A stretch of 64,000 nucleotides of DNA from Pseudomonas extremorientalis (GTDB lineage Bacteria; Pseudomonadota; Gammaproteobacteria; Pseudomonadales; Pseudomonadaceae). The stretch's first letter is position 1; every line of letters begins with the position of its first letter. The notes under the pieces were generated by a model. It was not told the DNA's origin and searched no databases. It saw only the letters and a program-made list of their open reading frames with translations. Both the position numbers and the translations under genes were made by a program. The stretch spans positions 233,745 to 297,744 of the forward strand of contig NZ_MDGK01000063.1 of NCBI RefSeq assembly GCF_001870465.1, read 5' to 3'. Positions 14,702 through 24,067 of this stretch are shown here, one piece after another.

Positions 14702-16072
14702 TCACCGCGCCAACATAAACGTCTCATACTCCAGGTCTTCCAGCGCCGACGACAACCGTGCCAGCCCCAGCAATACGCACACCAGCAACGACAACGTAAA
14801 CCCGTAGCCGAAGAAACTGGGCCCCAGGTACATGCTGAGCAGTGTCAGGGCTGCGTTGAGTACGGCAAACAGTACGCACAGCTCCAGGACCACGCGGCGT
14901 TTGTCGAGGTAGAAGAACACGTTGAGCAACGCCATGAAGACCACCTGGATGCTCACGCCGATCAAGTCGATGTAGAACAGTGGCAGGTAGTAGCTGGAGA
15001 TGCCGATCCATTCCAGCAGGCGCGGGGCGAAGAGGAACAGCAGCACCACGGTCAGGCCTTGGACTTTGCAGATTTCCAGCAGGCCCTGGCGGATGGAGAG
15101 GGTCATCTCGGTTTTCAGCGAGCCGATGTGCTGCAAGGTCTCGCCATCGCGGATGGCACGGAACAAGCGGTCGTACCACTCGGCAAAGTCGGTCTCGATA
15201 CGCACCAGGAACACGGCCATGCCGGGGATGATCGCCAAGTAAGCGATGAAGATCGGCATGTCGTACAGGATCGAGGCGCGCAGCGGGCCTATGACTTCGT
15301 TGGAAGTGCCTGGGTTGAACCAGAACAGGATTTTGTCCACCCAGATGCCGAAGTTGTAGAAGAACCCGGTCACCAGCAGGCTGAGGAACACGTTGCGACG
15401 ATTGAGAAAATCAAACGCAATCATTTTCTCGGCACGGTACTCGCGCAGGATGTCGTACAGGTACAGGAACAACAGGCTGCCGTGCCCGATCAACAGCGCC
15501 AGCAACAGGCCGGGCATCTTCAGAAAGCTCAGCAGGTAGGCGCACGCGACCATCAGCGAGTAACCCACCACCATCACCAGCAGGATGCGGTTGTATTTCT
15601 TCATCCCCGAGAGAAAGATGATCACCAGCCACAGGTTGCACAGCACCACGAAGTTCGACAGCACCAGCACGCGGTAGACCAGCGGTTGATCGAACAGTAG
15701 CGCCAGCACGATAACCCCCAGCACCCCGGCACCGACCGTCACCATCAACAATATGCCCAGCAGGTTGGGCAGAATCTGCTCGTAGTTGTGCTCGAACAAC
15801 TGGTCGGACACGAAGCGGGTGAAGAACAACTGCAGGCCACCGGTCAGGATCAATGAGCTGGCCATCAGGTACGTCACCGTGACCAGAAACTGCCCCACCA
15901 ATGAGTTGGGCAACAGCAGGCCCAGGCTGATGATGCCCACCAGCATTACGCTGATGATCGACAGCACCCACGGGCCGGAGCTGATCAGGCCTGCATACAC
16001 ATAGGCGTGCAAGGTGGCGGTGTATGAGTCGCGCGAGAGGATCTTGCGCAGTTCGAAGCCAATACCGGCCAT
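14702..16072 (-). CDS. pelG: Pel polysaccharide inner-membrane transporter PelG
   Basis: A 456-aa protein of about 12 membrane segments, of the polysaccharide-flippase/MATE-like type, that moves Pel across the inner membrane with PelD, PelE and PelF. The start MAGIGFELRKILSRDSYTA is the characteristic PelG N-terminus. The C-terminus is LEDLEYETFMLAR. It is the last gene of the operon. Its start codon directly follows the pelF stop (16072/16073), so translation is coupled. Transcription ends at the hairpin 14649-14680. Confidence 0.95.
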   Translation of the reverse strand: MAGIGFELRKILSRDSYTATLHAYVYAGLISSGPWVLSIISVMLVGIISLGLLLPNSLVGQFLVTVTYLMASSLILTGGLQLFFTRFVSDQLFEHNYEQILPNLLGILLMVTVGAGVLGVIVLALLFDQPLVYRVLVLSNFVVLCNLWLVIIFLSGMKKYNRILLVMVVGYSLMVACAYLLSFLKMPGLLLALLIGHGSLLFLYLYDILREYRAEKMIAFDFLNRRNVFLSLLVTGFFYNFGIWVDKILFWFNPGTSNEVIGPLRASILYDMPIFIAYLAIIPGMAVFLVRIETDFAEWYDRLFRAIRDGETLQHIGSLKTEMTLSIRQGLLEICKVQGLTVVLLFLFAPRLLEWIGISSYYLPLFYIDLIGVSIQVVFMALLNVFFYLDKRRVVLELCVLFAVLNAALTLLSMYLGPSFFGYGFTLSLLVCVLLGLARLSSALEDLEYETFMLAR

Positions 16073-17587
16073 TTAACTATTCTCCATGGCGGCCTGGTAC
16101 AGGTCGCGGTAGCGCTGCAGCATCAGGGCTTCGGTGTAGTAACGGTTGACCCGCAGCAAGCCGGCGGCCTGTGCAGCCTGCCAGCGCTCGGGGCTGCGCA
16201 GCAGTTCCAGGATCGCGGCGGACGTCGCCTGTGGGTCGGCAATCGCCACCACCTTGCCCGCCACGCCCAGGTCGCGGTCTTCGGCGCTGCCGCCTTCGAT
16301 CAGTTCGCGGCATGAGCCGACGTCGCTGCTGACGACCGGCGTACCGGCAGCCCAGGCTTCGAGGATCACCAAGGGTTGTGCTTCGCTGATCGAGGTCAGC
16401 ACCATCAGGCCAAGCTTGGGCAAGATGTCCTGGATGCGCTGGAAACCCAGGAAGTGCACTTTGCCTTCAAGCCCCAGGCTCGCCATCAGGCTGCGGCATT
16501 CGCTCACGTATTCCGGGTCTTCTTCCTCGGGGCCGACAATCCAGCCTTCGGCATGCGGCATGGCGCTGATCACGCCGCGCATGGCACGCAGGAACGTTTT
16601 CACGTCCTTGATCGGCACCACGCGCCCGATCAACCCGACCACCGGTGCAATGCCCGGCTCACGGGTTTCCATGGCGCGGGACCACTGCGACAGGTCGATG
16701 CCATTGGCGATCAACGCCGTGCGGCTCGGATCGGCACCGTCCTTGATCTGACGCTGACGGTTGCCGTCATACAAGGCAATGATCTTGTCGGCGCTGTTGT
16801 AGGCCAGTTGGCCGATCCGTTCGAAGTAGCGCACCCACAGGGTCCGGATATACCCCGAGCCTCCGTCGAGGCTGCGGTTGAGCGCCTGCCCGGAGGTTTC
16901 GGCAATCCAGGTGGCCTGGGCCAGATCGATCTTGCGCTCCTTGGTATAGATACCGTGTTCGCTCAGCAGATAAGTGCATTTCCAGCGGTGCTTGAGGATG
17001 CAGCCCAGCAGCCCGGCGTAACCGGTGGAAATCGAGTGCAGCACCCGCGCTGGCGGCATCTTGCGCGAGGCCTCGGCGAGCATCAGCAACGGCGACTGCA
17101 ACGAACGCAGGGTCCAGAAATAGTTGACGAAAGATGGGTCGGCGCAGTGCTGGCGGTAGCCTTCGCTGAGGGTTTCCCAACTGGCACGGCTGCGCAGTAC
17201 ATCATCCAGGGTCATATGGCCCTCGACGATGCAATTGAGCAGGCGCTCACCCAGCTCCCGCTCGGGCGGGTCCGGGTGGTGCAAAAAGCGATACAGGTCG
17301 GCCAACTGCTGCGGGTCGGCATCGCGCGGCGTGCCACGGGTATCGGCGGGGTGCGTCGCGTCTTCGAGGAACACCTCTTCGATGTGCACCACGTTCACCG
17401 GCACTTCATAACGCCGCGAGGTGTACGCCGAGCGCTGACCACCGATGAACATCACCGAAAAAGTCAGCTCCGGCAGGCCGAGGATCATCTGGTGAATCCA
17501 GCTCGATACGCCGCCGCGCACGTAAGGCCAGGTGCCTTCCAGCAGCAGGCAGATGTCGGCCGTCGGGGTGGCTTCCTTATGATTCAT
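16073..17587 (-). CDS. pelF: Pel glycosyltransferase PelF
   Basis: Cytosolic GT4-family enzyme that polymerises the Pel backbone from UDP-GalNAc/GlcNAc-type donors. It is 504 aa. The N-terminus (DICLLLEGTWPYVRGGVSSW) is the PelF signature. The C-terminal Rossmann domain contains VGLIGRVVPIKDVKTFLRAM and the E-x7-E motif in SEAQPLVILEAWAAGTPVVS. The stop adjoins pelG and the start overlaps the pelE end by 11 bp. Confidence 0.96.
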   Translation of the reverse strand: MNHKEATPTADICLLLEGTWPYVRGGVSSWIHQMILGLPELTFSVMFIGGQRSAYTSRRYEVPVNVVHIEEVFLEDATHPADTRGTPRDADPQQLADLYRFLHHPDPPERELGERLLNCIVEGHMTLDDVLRSRASWETLSEGYRQHCADPSFVNYFWTLRSLQSPLLMLAEASRKMPPARVLHSISTGYAGLLGCILKHRWKCTYLLSEHGIYTKERKIDLAQATWIAETSGQALNRSLDGGSGYIRTLWVRYFERIGQLAYNSADKIIALYDGNRQRQIKDGADPSRTALIANGIDLSQWSRAMETREPGIAPVVGLIGRVVPIKDVKTFLRAMRGVISAMPHAEGWIVGPEEEDPEYVSECRSLMASLGLEGKVHFLGFQRIQDILPKLGLMVLTSISEAQPLVILEAWAAGTPVVSSDVGSCRELIEGGSAEDRDLGVAGKVVAIADPQATSAAILELLRSPERWQAAQAAGLLRVNRYYTEALMLQRYRDLYQAAMENS

Positions 17588-18572
17588 TCCAGCTCCTCAC
17601 CAACTCAGCAAAGGGTGGCCGCTGACGGGTTTCTTCCGGCAGCCTGGCGAGCAGCCCGGGGATTTCGTGATAGCGACCCGCTTCAAACGCCAGCTCGGCA
17701 TGGAAAGGCAGTAACTGAGCCTCACCCAGACCGTTTCGCTCAGCCTCGTGCAAGAGGGCCTCGGCTCGCTCGTTTTCACCGCGCTCCAGGGCAATACGGC
17801 CGGCCAGCAGCAACAGCTCACCGCCCTCACCGGCCGCCAGACCTTGCTCGGCATGCTCGCTGGCCTGGTTCAGCACGTGTTCGAGCACACTGCCTTGGGC
17901 CAGGCCGAGGTAGGCCAATTCCCAATACCATCGCGCCAGCATGCTGTGCACCGGGCCGGCAGTTCGGGGGCTGACGCCGGCCAACTGTTCCAACGCCATC
18001 TGAATGTGCAGGTTGATGTCACTTTCCTGCTTGTCGAGCATCGAGTACGCCAGGAGACGCACGTCATCACTGGGGTCACCCAAGGCCAGCTTGAGGATGG
18101 GTACCGCGTCCTTGCCAGGCATGCGGCGAGTCGCCAGCAAAGCGGCCAGACGCTGATCGGGATCGGGCGCGTGGCGCAGCACGTCCTGCAAACCGCCATC
18201 GGCGAAAATCGGCGTGCGTGTCTGGGCCTGCGCACGGAACGGCAGGCTTGGGATCCCCACCGATCGCCACGCCTGCTGGTCGCGTTTACGCGGCAGGTAC
18301 AGCGCCGGGAAGATCGACGCAACCACGCCCAGGGTGCCGATCACCGGCACAAAGAACGCCAGGCTGAAAATGAACAGTGGGCTCCACGGCAAAGGCGCCC
18401 GGTAGCGCGCCGGCAACAGCAACCATACGGCGCCGCACAGCATCAGGCAGGCCAAGCCATGGCTGAAGGTGAACACCAGCAGTTGGTGCATCTGCGGCGC
18501 ATCGAGCCACAGACTGGCCCAACTGCCCGCCTCCAGCAGCACGGCGCCGCTAAACAGCCACTTGCTGATCAT
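17577..18572 (-). CDS. pelE: Pel inner-membrane protein PelE
   Basis: 331 aa with two hydrophobic hairpins in the first ~100 residues (WLFSGAVLLEAGSWASLWL; FIFSLAFFVPVIGTLGVVAS), then a cytosolic helical repeat region of TPR/HEAT type (DVRLLAYSMLDKQES; GELLLLAGRIALERGENERA). PelE belongs to the PelDEFG synthase complex and is thought to link PelD to PelF. It overlaps pelF by 11 bp and pelD by 23 bp. Confidence 0.92.
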   Translation of the reverse strand: MISKWLFSGAVLLEAGSWASLWLDAPQMHQLLVFTFSHGLACLMLCGAVWLLLPARYRAPLPWSPLFIFSLAFFVPVIGTLGVVASIFPALYLPRKRDQQAWRSVGIPSLPFRAQAQTRTPIFADGGLQDVLRHAPDPDQRLAALLATRRMPGKDAVPILKLALGDPSDDVRLLAYSMLDKQESDINLHIQMALEQLAGVSPRTAGPVHSMLARWYWELAYLGLAQGSVLEHVLNQASEHAEQGLAAGEGGELLLLAGRIALERGENERAEALLHEAERNGLGEAQLLPFHAELAFEAGRYHEIPGLLARLPEETRQRPPFAELVRSWNES

Positions 18573-19926
18573 TCAGGCCACACTCGTTGTAAAGGAAGTT
18601 ACGCAGCCCGTTGCGATCACAGCCAGGCTCCAGGTTGAAAGGCATGGCCCGCACACCCAGGCTGTCCAGGTCCGTGTCGATACCAAAGTGCTCGTGCAAC
18701 AGCATGCCAATCCGCGCCAGGTAGCCTTCGGTACCTTCCGGGCTGGTCAACGGCAACAGCACCAGCAGCAGGCGATGTTCGCGGTTGTTGCGCACCGCCA
18801 GGTGCAAGTCCAGGCCACGTTGGCTGCGCTCCATCAGACGCGACAGTTCCTCGTTGGCGCGCGTCATCTCGAACGCGAACAACCCGGCGGGCAATGTGTG
18901 CTGTTCCACGTCCACCAACGACCGCTTGAGCTGCAACGAAAACTGCTGGGCGTGCGCATCGGGCAGGCTCAGCACTTGCGGATCGCGGCGCAACAGGTCG
19001 GCAATGTGGCCGGCCAGCAGCGACAAGAGGCTCAAGGTGCGGTCCTGGAACGCAAAGAACGGCATTTGCCGAACCGCCAGGATCGCCAGCAAGCGGCCTT
19101 CGGCATCGATCAACGGGATGCAGGCCTGCAGCGCGGAAAACTGCGCGGCGTTACCGGCGTCGATCAGTTCCTGGCGTACGCTCACCAGTTCGCCGCGCTC
19201 CAGGCATAGCCGGATCAAACCGTCATCGGTTTCCAGCGGCCCCATCACGCCGATCATCGCCAAGGCCTGGGGCAGTAGGTTTTTCTCGCTGTCGTCGACG
19301 CGGTACAAACCTGCCACGCGCAATGCACCGTATTGGCCGAGCATCGCCACGATCGGCTCAGCCAGCTCGCTCAATGCGTCGCCTTCGACCGGCATGCCGC
19401 GCAGTTTTTCACGCAGGCCCAGCAACGAGCTGCGCAGGCTCTGGTCACTGCCGGCCACGCGCTGCTCCAGCAGGTCATGGGACACCCGCAGGATCTGGTG
19501 GGCACGGGTGAATTCGTCGAGGCGGTACTGACGGTATTCGTTAGCCATCTGCAGACGCTCCAGGCGGCGCACCCACAGGTCGCGAACCTCACCCACCAGC
19601 ATCCCGCACACCAGCACACCGACGATGAACGAGGGCTCAAGCTGGGTATAACCTGCATGCCCGGTGTAGCGCAGGGCAAACAGCGCCGCCACCAGCAGCA
19701 CGGCGCTGAACAGGCCGCGCACAAAACCGTAACGCACACCCAACAGCAGTGGCGCCAGGATTGGCCAGGGGAAACCACCGTGCATTTGCAACGGGTCTTC
19801 GGGAGTCAGCCAGAAGCCGAGGCCAATGGCCAAGCCCGTTACCAGGAGTGTTTCCAGCCAAGACACCGGCCCGCTGGCGCGAGGCGCCAGGCTGTAATCC
19901 ATGTGTGGAGAATTCATTGCGTTCAC
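18550..19926 (-). CDS. pelD: Pel c-di-GMP receptor PelD
   Basis: 458-aa inner-membrane protein: four predicted N-terminal membrane segments (VTGLAIGLGFWLTP; ILAPLLLGVRYGFV; LFSAVLLVAALFAL; FIVGVLVCGMLVG), a coiled-coil, a GAF domain and a degenerate GGDEF domain. The inhibitory-site motif R370-G-L-D373 is present, matching the RxxD by which P. aeruginosa PelD binds c-di-GMP; R377-like residues follow (AVRNNREHR). The GGDEF catalytic motif is absent, so it is a receptor, not an enzyme. It overlaps pelC by 4 bp. Confidence 0.94.
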   Translation of the reverse strand: MNAMNSPHMDYSLAPRASGPVSWLETLLVTGLAIGLGFWLTPEDPLQMHGGFPWPILAPLLLGVRYGFVRGLFSAVLLVAALFALRYTGHAGYTQLEPSFIVGVLVCGMLVGEVRDLWVRRLERLQMANEYRQYRLDEFTRAHQILRVSHDLLEQRVAGSDQSLRSSLLGLREKLRGMPVEGDALSELAEPIVAMLGQYGALRVAGLYRVDDSEKNLLPQALAMIGVMGPLETDDGLIRLCLERGELVSVRQELIDAGNAAQFSALQACIPLIDAEGRLLAILAVRQMPFFAFQDRTLSLLSLLAGHIADLLRRDPQVLSLPDAHAQQFSLQLKRSLVDVEQHTLPAGLFAFEMTRANEELSRLMERSQRGLDLHLAVRNNREHRLLLVLLPLTSPEGTEGYLARIGMLLHEHFGIDTDLDSLGVRAMPFNLEPGCDRNGLRNFLYNECGLNDQQVAV

Positions 19927-20441
19927 TCGAATCGAAGGGCGCCAACCAGTTTGTCGATTACCGTCTGAGCATTGCCCGCCAGGCTTTCACGGGACCAACC
20001 GGCGCGCGCGCCGCTTTTGCTCCAGAGCACACGACCACTGTTGGCGTCCAACACACGCAGGCTGATGCCCACCGCCGGCTCGCCATCCAGGCCGTTCTTG
20101 TACTGCCACTCTTCGACGCTGCCGGCGATGACGTAATCGAGCTTTTGCTCACGTGCCCATTCCAGGGCACCGGTCAGGCGCTCGTTGTCGTCCATCAGCG
20201 CCTGCTCACCCTGGGTACTGGTCGGGTAAACACGCGGTTGCAGGCCATGGCTGCTGAGTACGCTGAGCAGGATCTGCTCGCTGCGCTCACCGGCTTGCGG
20301 GGTCTGCGAATAGTTGATCATCGGCACGATGCCCCACTGCGCGTTACGCGGCAGGTCAGGGCTGTTTTCACTGGTGAAGCTGGAGCAGCCGGCGACGAAC
20401 AGCACTGTCAGGGCCAGGCTCAGGTTACGAATTGCTTGCAT
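19923..20441 (-). CDS. pelC: Pel outer-membrane-associated lipoprotein PelC
   Basis: 172 aa with a lipoprotein signal ending VAGC (C19). The mature part includes GIVPMINYSQTPQAGERSEQ and DYVIAGSVEEWQYKNG. In P. aeruginosa PelC forms a dodecameric ring under the PelB barrel that funnels the cationic polymer. Length and gene order match. The gap to pelB is 26 bp. Confidence 0.94.
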   Translation of the reverse strand: MQAIRNLSLALTVLFVAGCSSFTSENSPDLPRNAQWGIVPMINYSQTPQAGERSEQILLSVLSSHGLQPRVYPTSTQGEQALMDDNERLTGALEWAREQKLDYVIAGSVEEWQYKNGLDGEPAVGISLRVLDANSGRVLWSKSGARAGWSRESLAGNAQTVIDKLVGALRFE

Positions 20442-20467
20442 AGGTTTTTCTCCCGTAGATTCTGTAA

Positions 20468-23400
20468 TCAGCGCCCGAAACGCACGCCGTAGCTCATGCC
20501 CAGTGTGCCGCCGGACTTGCCATCCCCGCCTTGTGGCGCAGATTGGTAGCCGAAGGTGAGGGCCAGTTCGTCGTCACCCAGCACTTCGAAACCAATGCCC
20601 GTGTTGACGCCGTAGTTGAAGGTTTGGTCGGTCCACTGCCAGCCCGCCGTCATGTCCACCAGCCAGGTGTATTGCGGCTTGCTGCGCACCAGCGCACCGG
20701 GGATGCCGCGACGCCATGACGTACCGACATAGAGTTGGCCGTAGCGGCTTTGCAGGAGGTCGCCCGACGGGATGGTCTGCAACTCGATCGGGTCACCCGG
20801 CTCAGGCGGCGCGACATCAGGCACTCGAATCGGGCCTTTGAAGTCGCTGGAGAGGTAATCCAGGTTGCGATCCTTCACATTGTTCTTCTGGTAATCCACA
20901 CCACTGCGCACCGTCCAGTTAGGCCCGGCGAATTCCAGCGTGTGGTTAAGCTCCAGCTTCAATGCATGACCGCTGCCCAACGAGTCGCCGGCACGGGTCG
21001 AGAAAGAGCGCTGCGCCACTTCCCAGCTCAACTGGTCCCGCGCAGTCAGGCCGTGACGGCCGCCGACCCAGGCGCGGTCCTGCTGGCCGAAAGCACGCAT
21101 CAGGCCGCTGTCGTCGCTCTTGCGATGCCAGTCCAGGCCGGTCTCGATCTGGTGGCTGTTGCCCAACTGCCACAGGCGCGACAGGCCCAGGCCGTTACGG
21201 TCGTCGTCCTTGCGTTGGCTGGTGTCGGCGAACAGCTTCCAGCTGCCGTTTTCCACCGCGCGCACCAAGGTCAGGGTCGCGTTGCTCTCGTCGCCGATGC
21301 GCGAAGAGATGACGTCGTCGCCTTTATAGTTGCCGTGTTCCATCTCGACATCGGCGTACCAGTTGTCACCCAGGTTGTGGGCGATTTCCAGGCGCGGCGA
21401 GTCAAACGACAAGCCACCGAAATCCTGTTTCTGATACGACAGCAATGCGCCTTGCGGGGTGGCTTCGTGGATCTCCACCGCCTGGCGACGCAGTTGCTCG
21501 TTCACCGAATCCGGCTGGTCGTCGCCCAGTGCGGACAGGCTGGTGTCCAGTGCCTCGTTGGTACGCCCCAAACGGCTGAGCGCCTGTGCGCGCTGCGCCG
21601 GGTTCAGGTCGCTGCTGGCCAACAGGGTTTCGACCTGGGCTTTATTGCGGCTGCGCAAGGCTTCCTGGATCTGCTCGTAACGGTCGACCTTGAGCCCTTG
21701 GGTGCGCGCCCAGGCCAGCCAGTCGTCTTTCTGCGCTTGCTGGTTGGTCGCATCCAGGCGGGCCAGCAGGCGTTCGAACCACAGCTGTTTCATCGACGGC
21801 GAACCGTCTTTCCACTTCAGCAATTCTTGCTGGGCCTTCTGCGGCGAGTAGCTGCTCGACATCAAGCGCAGCCAGATCGCATAGCGTTGGGACGAGGGTT
21901 GCAGGTTGTCGGCCTCGGGGCTGCGCAGCAACTTCAAGCGCAGGCGCTGGGCGGCGTCCTGGTAGCCGGATGTGTCCAGTGCATCGGCATACGCGGCCTG
22001 CACCAGCCAGTCGTTCGGGCTGAGCTTGAGGTACATGCGATACCAGGCCAACGCCTCGGCATCGCGCCCCAACAGCTGGCTGGCGCTGGCAAACGGCAGC
22101 CAGAGCAGGCGGTCTGCCCGTGCATAGGCACGCCATTTGGCCAGCAGGGGTTTGAGTTTTGCCGTGTCGGCCTGGTCGACATACAGCCAGGTCAAACGCT
22201 CGCGGAACAGGTTGTCATCGGGGTAGCGCGACAAGCCCAGCAGATAGAGACGCTCGGCCTCGGAGGGATCGCCCTGCTCCACCGCCAAGGCACCGCGTAC
22301 CGCCAGGACCTGGGCTTGCTCGTAGGCCTGCGGGTATTGCCTGGCGTCTTCCAGCAGGGTCACGACCTGATCCCACTCGTGCAGCTCCTGGGCCAGTTGC
22401 AGCGCCTCGACCAACCGTTGCGGATCCTGGGCGCGGTGCCAGCTGTCGACCATCAACGTCAAGGCACGCTGCGGGTCACGGGTGCGATAGAGGGTGATCA
22501 ACTGGCTCTCGTCGCCACTGGTCAGCTTGCCGTTGAGGGACAGCAGTTTTTCCAGGGAGACGCGCAAGTCTTCGTCGCGCTCCAGGTCCCAGGCGAGCGC
22601 CGCACGGGTGCGCCAGTATTCCGGGTCATCGATGGATGAGTCGTCCGACTTGACCACTTCCCAGGCCGCCGGCTCATCAAACAGCTTCATTTGCGTGCTG
22701 GCCCAATCGACCAATTCGGCGGTGGTCAGCGTGTAGCGTTTTGCATAGTCCTTGTAGAGTTTGCCTTTGGCCGCGAACTGCCCGGTGTTTTCCAGGTTGT
22801 GCAGCAAGCGTGTCCAGGCCAGGCGATGGGCCGGGTACTTGCGCAGGTAGGTGCGCAGCCATGCCTCGGCTTCAGCCGGTGTACCACGGGATTCATGAGC
22901 GTAGATCAACGCATCCAGCTCGATGTCCGTGAGCGCACGCTGCTGCATGATGTCGGCGAGCAACGGGATCGAGCGGGCGAAGTCGAATTGCAGGCTGGCA
23001 AGGCGCCAGGCGTGCTCGCGGGTTTTCGGGTCCTCTTTGAGTTTGAGCAAGCGAATCCAGTAATCCAGCGCGGCTTCGTTATCACCGCGCCACTCACCGA
23101 GCTTGGCCATTTGCCCCAGCAACTCGGTGTCATCCGGGTAATCGATGACCAGCTCCTGACCGGTTTCCCACGCACCCGCCAGATCATTGATAGACAGGCG
23201 CACCTGGAATTCTTTGACCAGGATTTTGCGGTTGCCAGGCTCCAGGTCATGCCACTGCCGGAGCACGCGCTGGGCCAGGTCGAACTGCCTGGTCGCAACG
23301 GCGATATCCACGCCTTGCTCCAGCCACGCCACGTCGGTCTGCGGGTTCGTCAGCCGGGGCAGCTCGTCAGCCAGCACTTGCGCGGCCTGCTCGTCACGGC

Positions 23401-24067
23401 CGGCCGAGAGCAGGCTGTTGAACGCAAGTTGCGCGTACTCCCGTCGTTCGGCCGGTTGTTGGGCGTCACGCTTGAGTTGCAGATAGATGTCTGCCGCGTG
23501 CGCAGGCTGCTCACCCGCCAAGTACCACTGCGCGGCGAATTTGAGCGCCTCGGTGCGCTGCGCCGGGTCACGCCCTGCGATCTCTTCGAACACACTGGCG
23601 GCAAACGCCGGCGCCTGCAGGGTCAACGCCAGCTTCGCCAGGCTTTGCAGCTGGGCCACCGGCAGCTTGCGATGATCGAAGCTTTGCAGACGCTCGACCA
23701 ACGCATGCTGCGCAATCAGGTCGTTGCCACTGGCTGCGATCAGCGCGTCCAGCTCCAGGCGATAGTAGGCCTGGATCTCCGGCTGCGGCTTGGGCCAGGC
23801 GTCCACGTGTTGGCGCGCCTTGGTGTAGTCACCCAGGCGAATCAGCAAGTCGACCAATTGCAAACGCAAATGGTCGTCATCCGGGTGCGCCGTCAGCAAC
23901 AGCTCGGCATAGTTGGCCGACACGGCGTCGGGTTCGCGCCCGTCGGGCTGGAACACTTCTTCACGCTGGAAGGTTGCCCACAGCAGGCCGCCCACGGCGA
24001 CAGCGACCACCGCCAGTGCCCATGGGTTGAGCAGGCGGCTGCTTTTAGTTGCAGAGGAGTTGACCAT
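20468..24067 (-). CDS. pelB: Pel export TPR/outer-membrane porin PelB
   Basis: 1199 aa: an N-terminal inner-membrane anchor (WALAVVAVAVGGLLWATF), a very long periplasmic TPR superhelix (about residues 50-880), and a C-terminal 16-stranded beta-barrel ending FGYQSAPQGG...YGVRFGR with a terminal aromatic-type strand. Its TPRs bind PelA and stimulate deacetylation, and the barrel is the exit pore. The start lies 23 bp inside pelA. Opposite-strand frames of up to 634 codons here are shadows of biased codon use. Confidence 0.95.
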   Translation of the reverse strand: MVNSSATKSSRLLNPWALAVVAVAVGGLLWATFQREEVFQPDGREPDAVSANYAELLLTAHPDDDHLRLQLVDLLIRLGDYTKARQHVDAWPKPQPEIQAYYRLELDALIAASGNDLIAQHALVERLQSFDHRKLPVAQLQSLAKLALTLQAPAFAASVFEEIAGRDPAQRTEALKFAAQWYLAGEQPAHAADIYLQLKRDAQQPAERREYAQLAFNSLLSAGRDEQAAQVLADELPRLTNPQTDVAWLEQGVDIAVATRQFDLAQRVLRQWHDLEPGNRKILVKEFQVRLSINDLAGAWETGQELVIDYPDDTELLGQMAKLGEWRGDNEAALDYWIRLLKLKEDPKTREHAWRLASLQFDFARSIPLLADIMQQRALTDIELDALIYAHESRGTPAEAEAWLRTYLRKYPAHRLAWTRLLHNLENTGQFAAKGKLYKDYAKRYTLTTAELVDWASTQMKLFDEPAAWEVVKSDDSSIDDPEYWRTRAALAWDLERDEDLRVSLEKLLSLNGKLTSGDESQLITLYRTRDPQRALTLMVDSWHRAQDPQRLVEALQLAQELHEWDQVVTLLEDARQYPQAYEQAQVLAVRGALAVEQGDPSEAERLYLLGLSRYPDDNLFRERLTWLYVDQADTAKLKPLLAKWRAYARADRLLWLPFASASQLLGRDAEALAWYRMYLKLSPNDWLVQAAYADALDTSGYQDAAQRLRLKLLRSPEADNLQPSSQRYAIWLRLMSSSYSPQKAQQELLKWKDGSPSMKQLWFERLLARLDATNQQAQKDDWLAWARTQGLKVDRYEQIQEALRSRNKAQVETLLASSDLNPAQRAQALSRLGRTNEALDTSLSALGDDQPDSVNEQLRRQAVEIHEATPQGALLSYQKQDFGGLSFDSPRLEIAHNLGDNWYADVEMEHGNYKGDDVISSRIGDESNATLTLVRAVENGSWKLFADTSQRKDDDRNGLGLSRLWQLGNSHQIETGLDWHRKSDDSGLMRAFGQQDRAWVGGRHGLTARDQLSWEVAQRSFSTRAGDSLGSGHALKLELNHTLEFAGPNWTVRSGVDYQKNNVKDRNLDYLSSDFKGPIRVPDVAPPEPGDPIELQTIPSGDLLQSRYGQLYVGTSWRRGIPGALVRSKPQYTWLVDMTAGWQWTDQTFNYGVNTGIGFEVLGDDELALTFGYQSAPQGGDGKSGGTLGMSYGVRFGR

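Noticed and set aside
20735..22639. 634-codon plus-strand frame opposite pelB
   Set aside because: Low-complexity Arg/Gln/Ala/Val composition and no motif; pelB is well supported on the other strand.
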